DNA of 64,000 nt from Pterobdella sp. o SKG-2022 (taxonomy: Eukaryota; Annelida; Clitellata; Hirudinida; Piscicolidae), in contig OZ038326.1 in NCBI GenBank assembly GCA_964035795.1, positions 3,627,259 to 3,691,258 on the forward strand, read 5' to 3'. The position numbers were made by a program, and so were the translations under genes. The notes beneath the pieces were generated by a model. The model was given only the letters and a program-made list of their open reading frames with translations. It did not search any database and had not been told where the DNA came from. This document shows, in pieces, positions 29,201 through 60,661 of this stretch. Within the stretch, counting starts at the first letter, position 1, and every line of letters begins with the position of its first letter.

Positions 29201-31487
29201 GAGAATTTTGAGACAAATTGAGAGTTTTGAGGTTGAAAAGATCAACAAAAGTACATTTCGATAAAGTTTTCAAATTATTCGATGAGAGATCTAGATGCTG
29301 GAGGTTGAAGAAAGCTTCGGAGTGGTGAAAGGAGTTGGGAGAAATGAAATGCAAACCATTGTGACTCAAGTTCAAAGCCAACAACTCAGAGTTGTAGATT
29401 GCAAAATCATAAAAACTCTCATCGATTAATTTAATTGATGGCTCGGTAGGTGTATTATGGTTATAACGGATATTGTTTTCATTAGAAATTGTCGCGTAAC
29501 GGTTGATATAATCGTTAAAAGATTTTCGGGTTGATTGTTTTGCTAGGTCGTAATTGTACGCGGATAATTGCAAAGTTACCTCAAGATCAAGTCTGGTGAA
29601 TTTGTTGAAAGAAAGATCTAAAAAGGAAGGTTTAATAACAACAAGATTGGAAGGAGAAAGTAATCGGAAAGAATCTTGAGTAAGTGAGTTATGATCCAAG
29701 AGCAGATGTTTCACTAAAAATACTTTCCTTTGTGTGCGTTGGTGATAATTCGAATTGTTTGCCGAGTAAAATATTTTGTTTGTTTTGTTTTTCAAGTTTA
29801 TATGGTTGTTATAAGAATTGAGACTTTTATATTTCTTTTCACATTCTAAACCCTCGAACCCGCATTTTTTTCCAAAACTGTTTTCTTCATAGTTTTCACC
29901 ATCATTCACCATGAAACGAATTAAACCCCTGCCCTTCAAATCTAACTTTTCGATTTCTTCTTTATTCCATTTAAAACTTCTCTCTGTCTTCCTTTTCATT
30001 ATTTCATCCTCGTCATCATTTCCATCATCATCAACGTCATTTTTAATTCTCCCATCATCCCCATGATCAGGGTTAAAATTTTTATCATCATCTTTTTTCT
30101 TTTCTTCAAAAAATCTTTTTCTACCAATATTAAGGTCTGCTACTTGATTGACAAACGCATCGTATGGTCTATTAAATTGCCAAGCTTTCCCATCGAAAGC
30201 CTTTTCTTCCCCAACTTCAGCCTCAATTTCTTTTTTTATAATTTGTGTAGAAATTAATTCACTATTAAAAGTTGTTGGAAAAGTGTGTGTTTGAGCATTT
30301 GGTGATGTAGGCTTTTTGAACGTCGTTTCCTGGGTGTTGAACGTTTTTGTGGTTGTTTGATGTTTTTTAAGCAATGAACCAGTGAGTGGATTGCTATCAT
30401 TGAAATTATAATCTGAAATACCTAACATTTTTTGCTTGTTTCCATTCACTTTTTTATCAAAATTTATGACTTTTTCAAATTTCTTTCCAACAAATTTTGT
30501 TTTCTTTCGAGAATTTTCGAAACCAAAAATTTTGCTATCTCTGAAACTACTGCCATCGTTTGCAATTGCATTAGTGCTGGAAAAAGAAGTTATTTCACGG
30601 AGAGAGGTGGTCAGGTTTCGAGCCTTGATAAAACTCGGAGCATGGAAATAAAGCACTTTTTCATTAGCTTTTGCAGTCTCTTGATCTTTTGAAAACAAAT
30701 TTTTTTTTGGGGAAATAAAATCGGAAAAAAGTGAAATGTTTTTAAGTTTGTTTTTTGTTTTTTCTTTAAAAATTTTGAAAAATTTTAAGGAGGTTGAGAA
30801 ATTGCGGAGTTGAACTTTAGGGTTATTTTTACTTTTTAAAAGTGGAAAAATTTTTTTCAAAAAAAGAGTTGTGTTTAGGAGAGGATTATTGGATAGGTAA
30901 GTTCTGTTGTGAAGATGGTTGGGGGCATAATTGTTTAGATTATGATGAAAAGCAATTACAGGAGTGATGTTTTTAAGAGGGAGAATGGGAAGGTTAACGG
31001 AATGTGATTTCTTTCGAGAAATCCGTTTGGTTGACGAAAAAAATGATGCTGAAGAAGACAAAGATGATGAAGAAGACGAGGATGATGAAGAAGACGAGAA
31101 TGATGAAGAAGACGAGGATGATGAAGAAGACGAGGATGATGAAGAAGACGAGGATGATGAAGAGGACAAAGATGATGAAGAAGACGAAGATGATGAAGAA
31201 GACGAGGATGATGAAGAAGACAAAGATGATGAAGAAGACAAAGATGATGAAGAAGACGAAGATGAAGAAGGAGAAAAAGAAAACGAAGAAAATGAATCAA
31301 AGTTATTGTTCAAAAAACGATGATTAAAATTATTCCTAAAAGAAACAGAATGATTGTAAGATTGATTTGAAGTTATTTTATTTGTCGCATGTGCTGCGTT
31401 TTGTGGTGAGACATGGAACAAAATTAGAGTGAGAAGATAGAAAAAAGATGCTGGAATGCCAGAGAAGATCATTAGAGGATGATGCAT
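23098..31487 (-). CDS. Toll-like receptor, multiple-cysteine-cluster type, 1943 aa (2 exons)
   Basis: Innate immune or developmental cell-surface receptor: LRR ectodomain, one membrane helix, cytoplasmic TIR domain. Exon 1 is 31487-28795 (donor CTAG|GTATGT, phase 2) and exon 2 is 26236-23098 (acceptor tgtcag, phase 2). The joined Ser continues an LRR across the junction (RHLP-S-MTFLYVP...IDLSNN). Order: signal peptide (1-33), Ser-rich tract (about 68-150), LRRs (about 625-930), Asn-rich and acidic inserts (about 930-1170), an LRRCT cluster, then an LRRNT cluster CPHMCSC (about 1355), more LRRs with an LRRCT (NPFVCPC), a helix FFSILFFVFVIMLAMVLLWL (about 1684-1703) and a divergent TIR (about 1739-1900). 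The adjacent LRRCT+LRRNT pair marks the Drosophila-Toll-like class. Its size is well above the usual ~700-1400 aa because of low-complexity insertions. Confidence 0.88.
26237..28794 (-). other. Toll-like receptor intron
   Basis: 2558 bp, GT-AG, AT-rich, with an A-rich tract at about 27288-27380 and a degenerate tRNA-like SINE head at about 28045-28115. ORFs inside it (such as 26272-26463) look random. Confidence 0.75.
28045..28115 (+). mobile_element. Degenerate tRNA-derived SINE head
   Basis: Box A-like taactcgatagtctgcagg (about 28050-28068) and box B-like ggtttgaatatgg (28101-28113). It shares the tgcaggNcat...act.gcgt order with the element at 49612-49705, so the two probably belong to one family. 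Confidence 0.4.
28795..31487 (-). CDS. Toll-like receptor exon 1
   Basis: Starts MHHPLMIFSGIPASFFYLLT, a signal peptide. A poly-Ser tract and about 450 residues of Lys/Asn/Ser-rich, poorly structured sequence precede recognisable LRRs (LLALNLSHNGLHFISPNSFH; LQHLDLSSNNLKTLSKCTF; LSVIDLSHNRLESL; MKHLYLHHNRLRHLP). Without splicing, the frame runs only nine more codons to a stop. Confidence 0.88.
31060..31265 (-). repeat. 18-bp minisatellite encoding poly-Ser in the Toll-like receptor
   Basis: About eleven imperfect copies of an 18-bp unit (gatgatgaagaagacgag on the plus strand). In the receptor frame it encodes almost pure Ser with occasional Leu. The opposite strand is also open and reads Asp/Glu. 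Confidence 0.9.
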
Positions 31488-34400
31488 CTTATTTTGTTGA
31501 GATCTCTTATGGGTTTGAAAGTTTTGGCTGTTTCTGTGAATAGTTTCGTATGGAAGATTTAAAAAATTAATGCTTTGTTTTTATAAAAACTGTCATATGT
31601 TTGTATGAGAAAAATTTGCCTTTTTAATAGTTAGTTTTCATATCAATTTAGTTTTGAAATATTGTAACTAAAAAAGCAAATTTCATGAATTTTTTGTTTA
31701 ATAAATTTTATTCAGATTTATTATTAAAAAAAAACAAAAAAACTCTATCTAGCCAAGTTCAAAATCAAAACTTTCATCAAATATATTTTAAGATTTTTTT
31801 CCCGCAAATATTATTTCACGTCAGTACGGAAAAAAACGTTTTATCATGTGACCTTGACCTTTCAAGCATCCATCATGTACCCACCCTTTCAGAACAATTT
31901 ATCAATACCTTCGACTACGAAACCTTCAATACCACTCTCCATGAACACTGACTTTTGTTTATATTTGGAACCTTTTTCGGAGTTTTAGCATTAAAAGTGA
32001 CACGACATTTGAGAGGAAAAAGCTTTTAGATTCCGTACAAAAGTTCAAAGGAGGTTGCCGTAATGCTTCCGTGAAGTTTATGGCTTCTCTTAATACTTTT
32101 ACCAATATAAATCTCACGTTCAATAGGTATTAGAAAAACTTTGAAATTTTGAATTAATTTGAATGTTAATGGTGCTTTAAAGAGTAGATTTTAGCTGACA
32201 AACTGACGTTTTGGATCGCAAATTAAGAAGGAAGAAGGACACCAACAAACACCAGGGAACACAAAATAAGCGAAAAAAATTCAAATTTACGACTACACAC
32301 ACATCTTCACACAACACTGTAGAATTAGGCAAACCTTGATCTACAAGCGTTGCTTTGAAAATACGACTTATAGCAACGTGGAAAAATCTTGAAAAAGTCT
32401 AACAAAAAGATATCAAGGAATTTCTTTAAGCTTAGCCACTAGGGGGAAAAAAGTAATTGATTTATATAGGGTTTCATGGCTTTTTTCATATTATTTCAAA
32501 TAATTTCAATTTTATTATTATATAGTTTTTTAAATCATATCAATTTGTTTGCCAATTGTTAAATTTTTTTGCATACCTAAAGTATGAAGTGTTGAAATGT
32601 GAATAATGCTTGAAAATTGAAGTTATAATGAGAATAAAATTTATAAAGAAGCAACTCAACACAAGCATTTATTTTATATTACATTAGAATTATTGATTCA
32701 AGAGGTACATCAATCAAATGGCTCTCAATAGAAAACTCTGGAACTTTTGGTATTTCCCTTTTTTGATAATTGAATCACATCGCGGGATTAAGAAGAACGA
32801 AAATAACCTCAAACATAATGATGAAATTTATTGACGATGTTTTCTGGGGAGTTTATTCTCTAAATTATCTTTTAGTCTTTTGGTTTTTAATATAGTAATT
32901 GAGTCAAACCATTTTGACGGAGAAAATACTGTGAAAATATTCAATAGATAAGATAACAGGAAGCTATGGAGAAAATTTTAAAAGATTCTCTTTTAGGATG
33001 TTTGCTGAATTATTTTTAAATTTATGTATTTTTACTTATGGTTTGAGTAATAAATCAAAAAAAAAGATTTTAGGTGGAACAACTTGAAATTAATTTTTTT
33101 ATTTTTGGGCATTATAAAAGAGAAATTAAATAGATAAAAATATATTAATTCAGATCAAATGAAAGATCAAAACGAAAATAAATTTGATTGAAAAGCCATC
33201 AAAAATACATTAGAATCAAAAGTTTCATCAATTTTGCTTCCAGAATATTCTCAAAACAACAATAGCTTTAACAATTTTAATATCTAAAAACGAAATTTGA
33301 CTAAAAAAACTTTCAGAGTATAAAAAAAAATTTATGTTTGAAAAAAATGAAAAAAAAAACAAATGAAATCTAGAAATAAAAAAGTAAAAAAAATTAAAAA
33401 GAATGGAACAAAAAACAAAAAAAAAGAAGATTTTATAATGTAAGAGAGAATGGTACTCAAGAGAGAGATATCAAAACTACAAAAGCCCCCAAAGAACCCT
33501 CAAATCATCCCAATATAACCTTCATAAAAAGCATTGTTCAAATAAAAAAATAAAATTCAAGTCTAAATTGATACTCAAAAATTGTACCCATATTAATATC
33601 TAAAGGGTGTGTTTCAGTGGGCGATAATGTACCGAGGTGTGATTGTTGGGACGAATAATGAACCAATTTGGTTTGAGATTCAATGCAGTGAATATCAGTA
33701 TAACAAAGACAAAAAAATGTTTTTAAAAAGGTTTTTAACACAAGAAAAACAAGGTAATCGGATTTAAAAGTCTTAGAAGCACTTTAAAGGCTCACTCTTG
33801 TTTGAAATTTTTTTATTTAAAAAAAATATTTTCACCTCGACTTAATTATGATGCCTCAACTTACAAAAACTTTGCAAACTTCAATCAACTCCGAACTGTT
33901 TCTATTTCCATTATGTTAAACTCGAAAAATTGAAATAAAGTGTTTTTTCAAACATGAATTTTAAATATGAAAGACGAAAACTCAGAAATTCGTCAAAATT
34001 GATCAAAGAAACCCATGTTCGCAAATTTTAAATAATTCCCTGCAATAAGCAACTACAGACCTTCTCATTAAAATTTCATGCCTTTTTCACTTGTTATCCA
34101 CTTCTCAAAATCTCAATTTTGAGTGTTTCCTGAATAAAATTTCCATAGTCATTAATTTCAAATTTATAAAACCAAAATAAGTGAGTTTTATAATTAATTT
34201 TTATATGTGTTTTATTTATTAATTCAATTAAATACGTTTTTTTTTATATTGACTGGCTGAAAAAATTATGAATTTGTCCGATGAATATAGATACAGCATA
34301 AAACCCAATGTATGGCACCGTTGTTGTTATTAATGGCCGTCTGTAACCTCCATTAACTAGTTGTATGCAAATATACAGCCTAAGGTATTTGCCCCAACAA

Positions 34401-36181
34401 AAACATTGGATAATTAATAAAAAAAATAAAGAAAAAAAGAAGAAAATTATAAAAACAAGAATGTAGGTTAATTTGAGGTTTGATGAATAAAAACGACAAA
34501 ATAAATAAAAACAGACAAAAAATAAAAAAAATAAAAGCCAGTGGGATGTGAGTTAATTTAGCTATTAATTGAGAAATGAGCACAACAAAAACTTGAAATA
34601 ACTGAAAAAAAAATATCAAAAAGTAAAAAAAAACAAAATTTAACAGATAAAAAATGGCAAAAAACAAACAAAACTGAATAAATAAAAATTAAAGTGAGAA
34701 AAAACAGCGTAAAGGAATGGTAATTAGCAATGGCATTCATTTAAAATATTTCCAATGCATTTCTATTGATGAAAACTTCAGGTTTTAAATGCTTTGATTT
34801 TTGTTGTAATTAATAACAAACTAAATTTTTTTATCATAACTGATTCACAAATATTTTCATCAGTTGAATAAAATTTCATACAGCGAATTATCTCACCAGA
34901 AAAACTTGATAGAAAGATCCAACATTTCGATATCTTTTTTTCCAATGTTTTTCAAAAAATATTTGCGAATGAAACTCAAAAACATTTTTTTTCAATTAAA
35001 ATGTCACCGGTTTTTTGTTTATACTTTATTCACGGTCACAATGGCAACGTTTTTGAAGCTTGAGAAGTTTTCGTTTTTAATCTTCTATCCAATTTTATTG
35101 GTGCTTAATTTTTAATTTTGATTCTTTTCTTTACTTCATCATCATCGTCTCAACTCTTTTATCATCTTTTTTACCAAAAAAGAGTTATGTTTTTTCTGAT
35201 GTTTTTTTTGTTAATTTTTATTTTTTATGTTATATCTTGCTTTATGGGTTTTCGTTCTACTTATTTTGTGCAAATATTTTTGTTTTTTTTTTTATCATAC
35301 TTTATTCTTTTTAATTTGTTTTTGTTTTTTTTATTATGATGACATTATTTTTATTATTATTTTTCATTTTATTATTTTTGTTATAATGATTGTATGGGGT
35401 AAAAAAATTTATCGATCTTTCAAGCTTAACCTTTGACCTCTGAAGTATCATGATCACGACTATTATCATGACTTCCTACAACTATATGCTAATAAAATAA
35501 TTGGATTTCACTAAACTTTTGCATTGGAAGTGTCGGAAAATTTCAATAAAAAAACAGTAAAAAAAATAAATCATAATAATACCAATAAACATAATAACAA
35601 CAGTAATGATAAAAATAGTGGTAATAAATAACAAAAACAAACTTATACAAAAACTTAGTTTAAAATGTATACTAGATTTTTTGCTTTTTTATATAAATAA
35701 AAATGAATGATATGACGCAGATTTAAAAAGCAACGTCAATGGCCTTTAAACTAGATTCTTCGACCAATAATTTCTACATTGTGTCTATTTAAAAGAGCAA
35801 ATAAAATGAAGAAAAAGTTTGGCTAAAAATGCTGAAAATTAAAATATGGCGAAGATTGAAGATAGTGTTCAAATGATGATAAAGTGAATGAAGATGGACA
35901 ACAAATTAACCAAACGTCATTAATAAAACTTGAAAATAATTTCCGAAATGAAACAGTTAAAAATGTTTGAAATTTTTAAAACACAAAATACTTGACACAA
36001 AATTAAACGCATCTACAACAATAAAAAAACTAAGAAAAATTCAAAAAAATAAAAAATTTAAATATTCAAAATAAAAAACAAAAAACATAGAACTAAAAAA
36101 TTTCAGACATCGTATGCAACATAACTACAACATACATTAACTAAACAAACACATTATAACATCTCACCTACCTCACACAAG

Positions 36182-36285
36182 CTACCCCCCAAATAAACGA
36201 TTTCTTTCCAAAAAGGTGCAGAAGAACAAGCTTGGAATCAAAAAATCTTTCCTTATCAAACAGTCAAAGAGTTAACGCCAGCTAA
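36182..36285 (+). other. Candidate terminal exon with a PIP-box-like motif
   Basis: A pyrimidine-rich stretch ending in AG (36181) precedes a frame reading TPQINDFFPKRCRRTSLE and, after a few more residues, a TAA at 36283-36285. INDFF followed by basic residues resembles a PCNA-interacting peptide such as those at the ends of CIP/KIP inhibitors, but the canonical Gln is replaced by Thr. All three plus frames are open across about 100 bp, and no upstream partner exon was found. It could be chance. Confidence 0.2.
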
Positions 36286-37109
36286 TTTTTCTGAGTCTCA
36301 TGATCGAAGTTTAACCATTCAAACGGCTGGTAGATCAAAGTAAGCTTAAAGCTATTTGTTACTTATACACTTTTTTTCCCATAATATACTTAATAAGTTT
36401 AAATAAGTTAACCTTAGGCTATCCGATCGCACTGTATTAACTGCGCACCAAAAGGTCTTTCGTAACTTGATAAAACTAATTATTGGAATTAATTAGTGAT
36501 TTGAGTCTCACAATGGATTGTCTACATATAATTATGACTTGAAATAGAATAATAATTTAAGTAGTGAAAGCCAGTTTGAGACTATATTCAATAGAAAAAA
36601 ATACTGCTTTAAATGATTAAAAATAAAGTAACAATAAAATGGAAGATTACTGGCTAATTAAATTCTGAGGGAAATTTAAGTGAGAATTTTTACAAGTTAT
36701 GTACAAAAGCATTTTATCTTATTAAATAAATGTCTAAACAGACTCAATACGAGGGTGGTGATAATAAAATCTGAAATCACTGAATGTAAAAATTTAATTA
36801 CGCTGATGCTTAACTGAGTGACTTTCAAGACACAACGTATAAAAGTTGAAGTTGTCATAAACATAGGAAGATTATCTAAAGAACCTACAATACAAATTTA
36901 AAATATTTTTTGGCTTTTGTGTGCCATTGAGTTAGTGTGGATTGCTGGTTATTCAATTAACAATATCTAATACAATATAAAAAGGTTCGAAAGAGTGGTC
37001 CCCACCGAGGTGCCTCCATCTCAACACACAGATCAAGCACCTTAAAAACCTCCTTATGGACCGATTCCAAAAATAATTAAAGTTATCTGTGAAATAAAAA
37101 TTTGAGACA

Positions 37110-37215
37110 AAGACAATCAGCTAAGATCATCATCATCATTATCATCTATGAAAATTTTGATTGGGAATCGAACTCAGGATCTTTGGATTTATGATTTGAA
37201 GTGTGACGAGGTTTG
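37110..37215 (-). mobile_element. tRNA-like SINE remnant
   Basis: On the minus strand, atcataaatccaaagatcc leads into the box B-like GAGTTCGATTCCC. The arrangement resembles the element at 21863-21975 (atcatagtcacgtagtcac then GGGTTCGATAACC). Confidence 0.4.
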
Positions 37216-37280
37216 GTGCTTGTTTGCTGTTGGTTCGATGAGATAAAACAGAAGTGAAAAATATGAGTTTAAAACAAGTG

Positions 37281-37306
37281 CATGCTATAAAACAACTTAT
37301 AGCATG
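37281..37306. repeat. Perfect 10-bp inverted repeat (hairpin)
   Basis: CATGCTATAA, a 6-base loop, then TTATAGCATG. Confidence 0.8.
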
Positions 37307-37354
37307 AAAATTTGAAAAAATATATAAACAATAAAATTGTAAAACAATGATTTA

Positions 37355-37550
37355 TAAATAGACTTAAACTTTACAACATCAATTAAGGATTCATACATTT
37401 CTTTAAAATAAAAACTAAAAGCTATAATTTTCGAAATTTATATATATATATATAATTATATAATCTAAAATTATAACTTTTAGCTTTTATTTTAAATAAA
37501 TATATAAATCCTAAATTAATGTTTTTAAAGTTTTATTGTTATACAAAACA
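37355..37550. mobile_element. Foldback / MITE-like inverted repeat
   Basis: The left arm (about 37372-37431, core tttaaaataaaaactaaaag) is mirrored by the reverse complement of the right arm (about 37468-37530, core tttaaaataaaagctaaaag). Similarity is high over roughly 55-60 bp, and the spacer is rich in TATA repeats. No transposase is present, so this is a non-autonomous element or a degenerate palindrome. Confidence 0.55.
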
Positions 37551-40500
37551 TACACAAAATGTCTCTGAAAAGTTACATAGACTTCAAAATAAATTTTAAA
37601 CATGAGAAACGATATTTGTGAATAAGAAACAAACAAAAACATTGATAAAAACGATTCATTATTTGTAAATTATTTGAATTCCATAAAAAAATTTAATTTT
37701 TGTTTTTAAATTTCATAAACTTTCCAAAACATTGGAAAACTTTTGGAAATCTTGAATGAATGAAATAATAATTGAAAAAGTATTGGAAAAAAATAAATGA
37801 GTAATGTTAAAAAATAATTCATTGAAACTTTGTCAAAAAAATATTCGTTTTTTTAAATTTAATTTTTCCAATTATTTTCGTGGTTATTGATCAATAATAA
37901 CATTTGGGTAATTTTTGTTTTTGAGGAGTGATTGCTTCATTTTGAATCCAGAAAAAAAAAATAAAAAATCAAAATTAAATTCTGAATGAATAAAATATAA
38001 GCGAATTAATTAATAATAAATCAAAAACTCACCAAGCCTCAACAGGCCTACCACAAAAGCTAGATTGGTCAAATAATACAGACCTCACCACCCGGTCAAC
38101 TTACAAGCAATAAAATATAAAAAAAAATCAGCTTAAATAAGCTATTAATTTTAGTTCCTTTCAAATGCTTTTAATCAAGTAGATTTCGACTATATTAAAT
38201 TTTTAATTTTTTTTAATGAATTTTTGTTTAAGCGACAATTTGTCAATAATTGTTTTTTTTTGTTTGCAGCATTTCTTACAGAGATGTCGTCTCTCTCGCC
38301 TGCTTATATACTCTGGTTTTCTCCAAAACTTTGCTTGGAGTATGAATTTCGTTAAGTGTTAAAATGTTTTTTAGTTTTTATAGTTGAAAAAATAAACAGA
38401 GCTTGATAAAAAAGATAGAATTAAAAAAAATTAGATTTTTATTGAAAAACAGCAAAAAGATACAAAAATACTTCAATTAACTTCAAAATACCACAAGTAC
38501 TTGAAAATCCAATAACTCATGCGACAAAACTAATATAAGTTTTTTTAGAAACTTTCCAATAAAACTTTTACTTTAAAACAATTTTTGTTTCCAATAAAAT
38601 AGTATGGATAATAAATATTATATTAATATTTCACACTGACGTTTAATCTATCAAAAATTAATTGAGAAAGCTATTTGTAAAAATTGAAAATAATTTATCT
38701 AAAAATATTTTCATGATGCATAAAATCAAAAATATCGTATGATTTTTTTTGGAAAACATGAAGATAAAAACATAATAATGATTATTACAAGTTTAAAAAC
38801 AAAAAACCTTCGAAACTTTTCGTAATATATATACTAAAATAAACTGTTCTGATATTTAAAATTTCTTCAAATAGCAAAAGTTTAATCATTTAATGCAATT
38901 TAATTTCACTTTTAAAATCGCCTGAGACAAAGATATTTATTTTAAACTTTTCGAATGCTTTTATCCAATTAGCTTGAAGCTTTGAGAGTATATTTTGAAA
39001 GCTTAAGAATAAATTTTTTAAATTGATTTTGCAACTTCAGCATTCCCAAACGATGGTCTTTCGAACAATGCTATATGTATAACTTAAAATTCAATTAAAA
39101 TCTTGGTGTCCTAAACAATCTTTGGGGATTCTTACACCATTAAAATCTAACAACAATATGAACTTCCTCCCAAACCTCTTTGCAATTCAAAACCACTTTC
39201 AACCTTCAGCCATTTTTAACGTTACCAAAGTTACTTACCTAACTTGAAATTAAACCCATGAGTCAGTGTCATCTCACATTCCAACTATCCTTCCAGCTAT
39301 TACCCCTATAAGCTCACATAGCTGAGCTCTGTAATAGTTTATAGATAACGCGAAATTCATGCGGTCATTATTACCGATGTTGAGCCCAAAAACTGTGGAT
39401 AATTTTCATTTATTGACTTTTGTTTCAAGACGACATCAAAGGCTTATAAGCAAAAGCACTGAGCTTCAAGAGACTAAGTGCCTGATAATGTAAATTGGAA
39501 AGTCGTTGGTTTGTATGCTAACATTTGTTTGATCAGTATTTAAACTTAATGTTTTATAAAATTTTTAAAAGTTTTGATATATAACTGATCCGGTAAAAAT
39601 GGAGGTTAAAAAAAGATTGTAAGACGCTAATTTTATTTGAATTCAAGCAAAAAACAACCAACAAAATAAACTTTGAAGAATTTTCTTACAGTATTTACTA
39701 AATCACATAATATTGAGAAAGTGCTATCACTCAACGAAAACTCATATTTTATACCAGTTTAGATTGTGTTCATAAAATTTGTTATACAATTGAATCATTT
39801 GATTTGATTTATATGAAATATGTTGAATTTAATAGGAGGTTTTTGATTATTTTAAAGTATTTTTATGACTAATCATTATGATTCAATTTTTAAAAGTTAT
39901 TTTCAATGAGGAATGTTAACATTTGAATGTAGTTGAAAAATAATGAAATAAATTATTTGAATCATAATTTTCAAAAAAGATCAACAAAGAAACAATACTA
40001 AATGTAAAGATAGGTGAAGAAAATTCAAAGTATGGTTTCAATAAAAGAATAAAATAGAATCATAATGAAAAATAATAATATAAATAATGAATCATTGGTT
40101 TTATTATTTCTATTTTTCAACTAGTCTCAACTCATAAAATCAACAATAAAAAATTCTAAAGAAAAACTTATCCAACAATCTCTCTTCAACTCCCAATAAT
40201 TTTTATTGCAAGTTTCGAAACGGTGGAATTATTTACACAGATATATTGGGAAAATAATATAAAATAAGTGGTCAAATCGTTTGAAAAGCTTGGCAACTTT
40301 GATATCCTGTACATTATATTTTAAGGGTAAAAGAATGGTAAAAAGGGTAAAATGCCTGGGAAAAATGTTTTTGATTTGATAATTGAAACTTAAAAGTGAA
40401 AAAAATGAAAAAGATGAAAAATATATTTCTATTAACATGATTATCCGCTATGTGAGCTACTGGAAAACTTTGATTGGTTGGAATAAGTATGCTTAATGCT

Positions 40501-41104
40501 GGTAAAAATAAATCGACTTCTGATTGGCTAATAAAAAATTCAAATTTGTTTGATAAAAATTTCACATCGTATTAAATAAATAGAAAATTTCAAATGATAT
40601 TCTCACACAAACTCTAACGAACATCTAAACTTTCCACGAAATATCCACTAAAATATGTACAATATTCCAGAGAGGGCGCTGTCAAAAAATAAAAGACATG
40701 AAAATATGGTGAGCAATTGAAACGTGAAAAGCTTCTGATTTGAACTTAAAAATGATTTCAATAATAACCTCTTTGTAAAACAATTTACTGAAAACGACAT
40801 TTGAACAATTTTGATGAAGTATTTTCAAAAACCACTTGAGATGAAAAACTTAATGTGAAAAATCAAACTGGCAAAACAACTGACAAAACACAGACAAATT
40901 TTGGAGTTAAAATGCTTCCACTCAATACCATAATGATTGCAGCAAACGTTTCCTAAAATGTACTCAAAAAATAAGATAAAAGCACAAATCACTGAAAAAA
41001 TTGGAAATATGAAGCAAACTAATGCATTGAAAACCAAACAATGTATGGTGGGGTAAATTCACATTGACTTAAACCATTATGTAAGAATGTGTGTTAGAAT
41101 CTTG

Positions 41105-60661
<19,557 letters not shown>

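Larger units (their letters stand above)
31488..41104. other. Long, mostly non-coding region
   Basis: Very AT-rich. Its first kilobase should hold the Toll-like receptor 5' UTR and promoter. Several 60-95-codon ORFs (such as 34380-35436) consist of Phe/Leu/Ile/Lys only and look random. Items worth noting inside it are a small exon-like island at 36182-36285, a SINE remnant at about 37110-37215, a foldback element at about 37355-37550 and a short island at about 33590-33720 open on both strands. Confidence 0.5.

Noticed and set aside
30964..31323. Plus-strand acidic ORFs (Asp/Glu repeats)
   Set aside because: Opposite-strand shadow of the Toll-like receptor Ser minisatellite.
32718..32834. 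38-aa ORF MALNRKLWNFWYFPF..., faintly CDI-like (KWNFDF)
   Set aside because: Considered as a partner for the PIP-like exon at 36.2 kb; the similarity covers only about five residues and the conserved flanks are absent.
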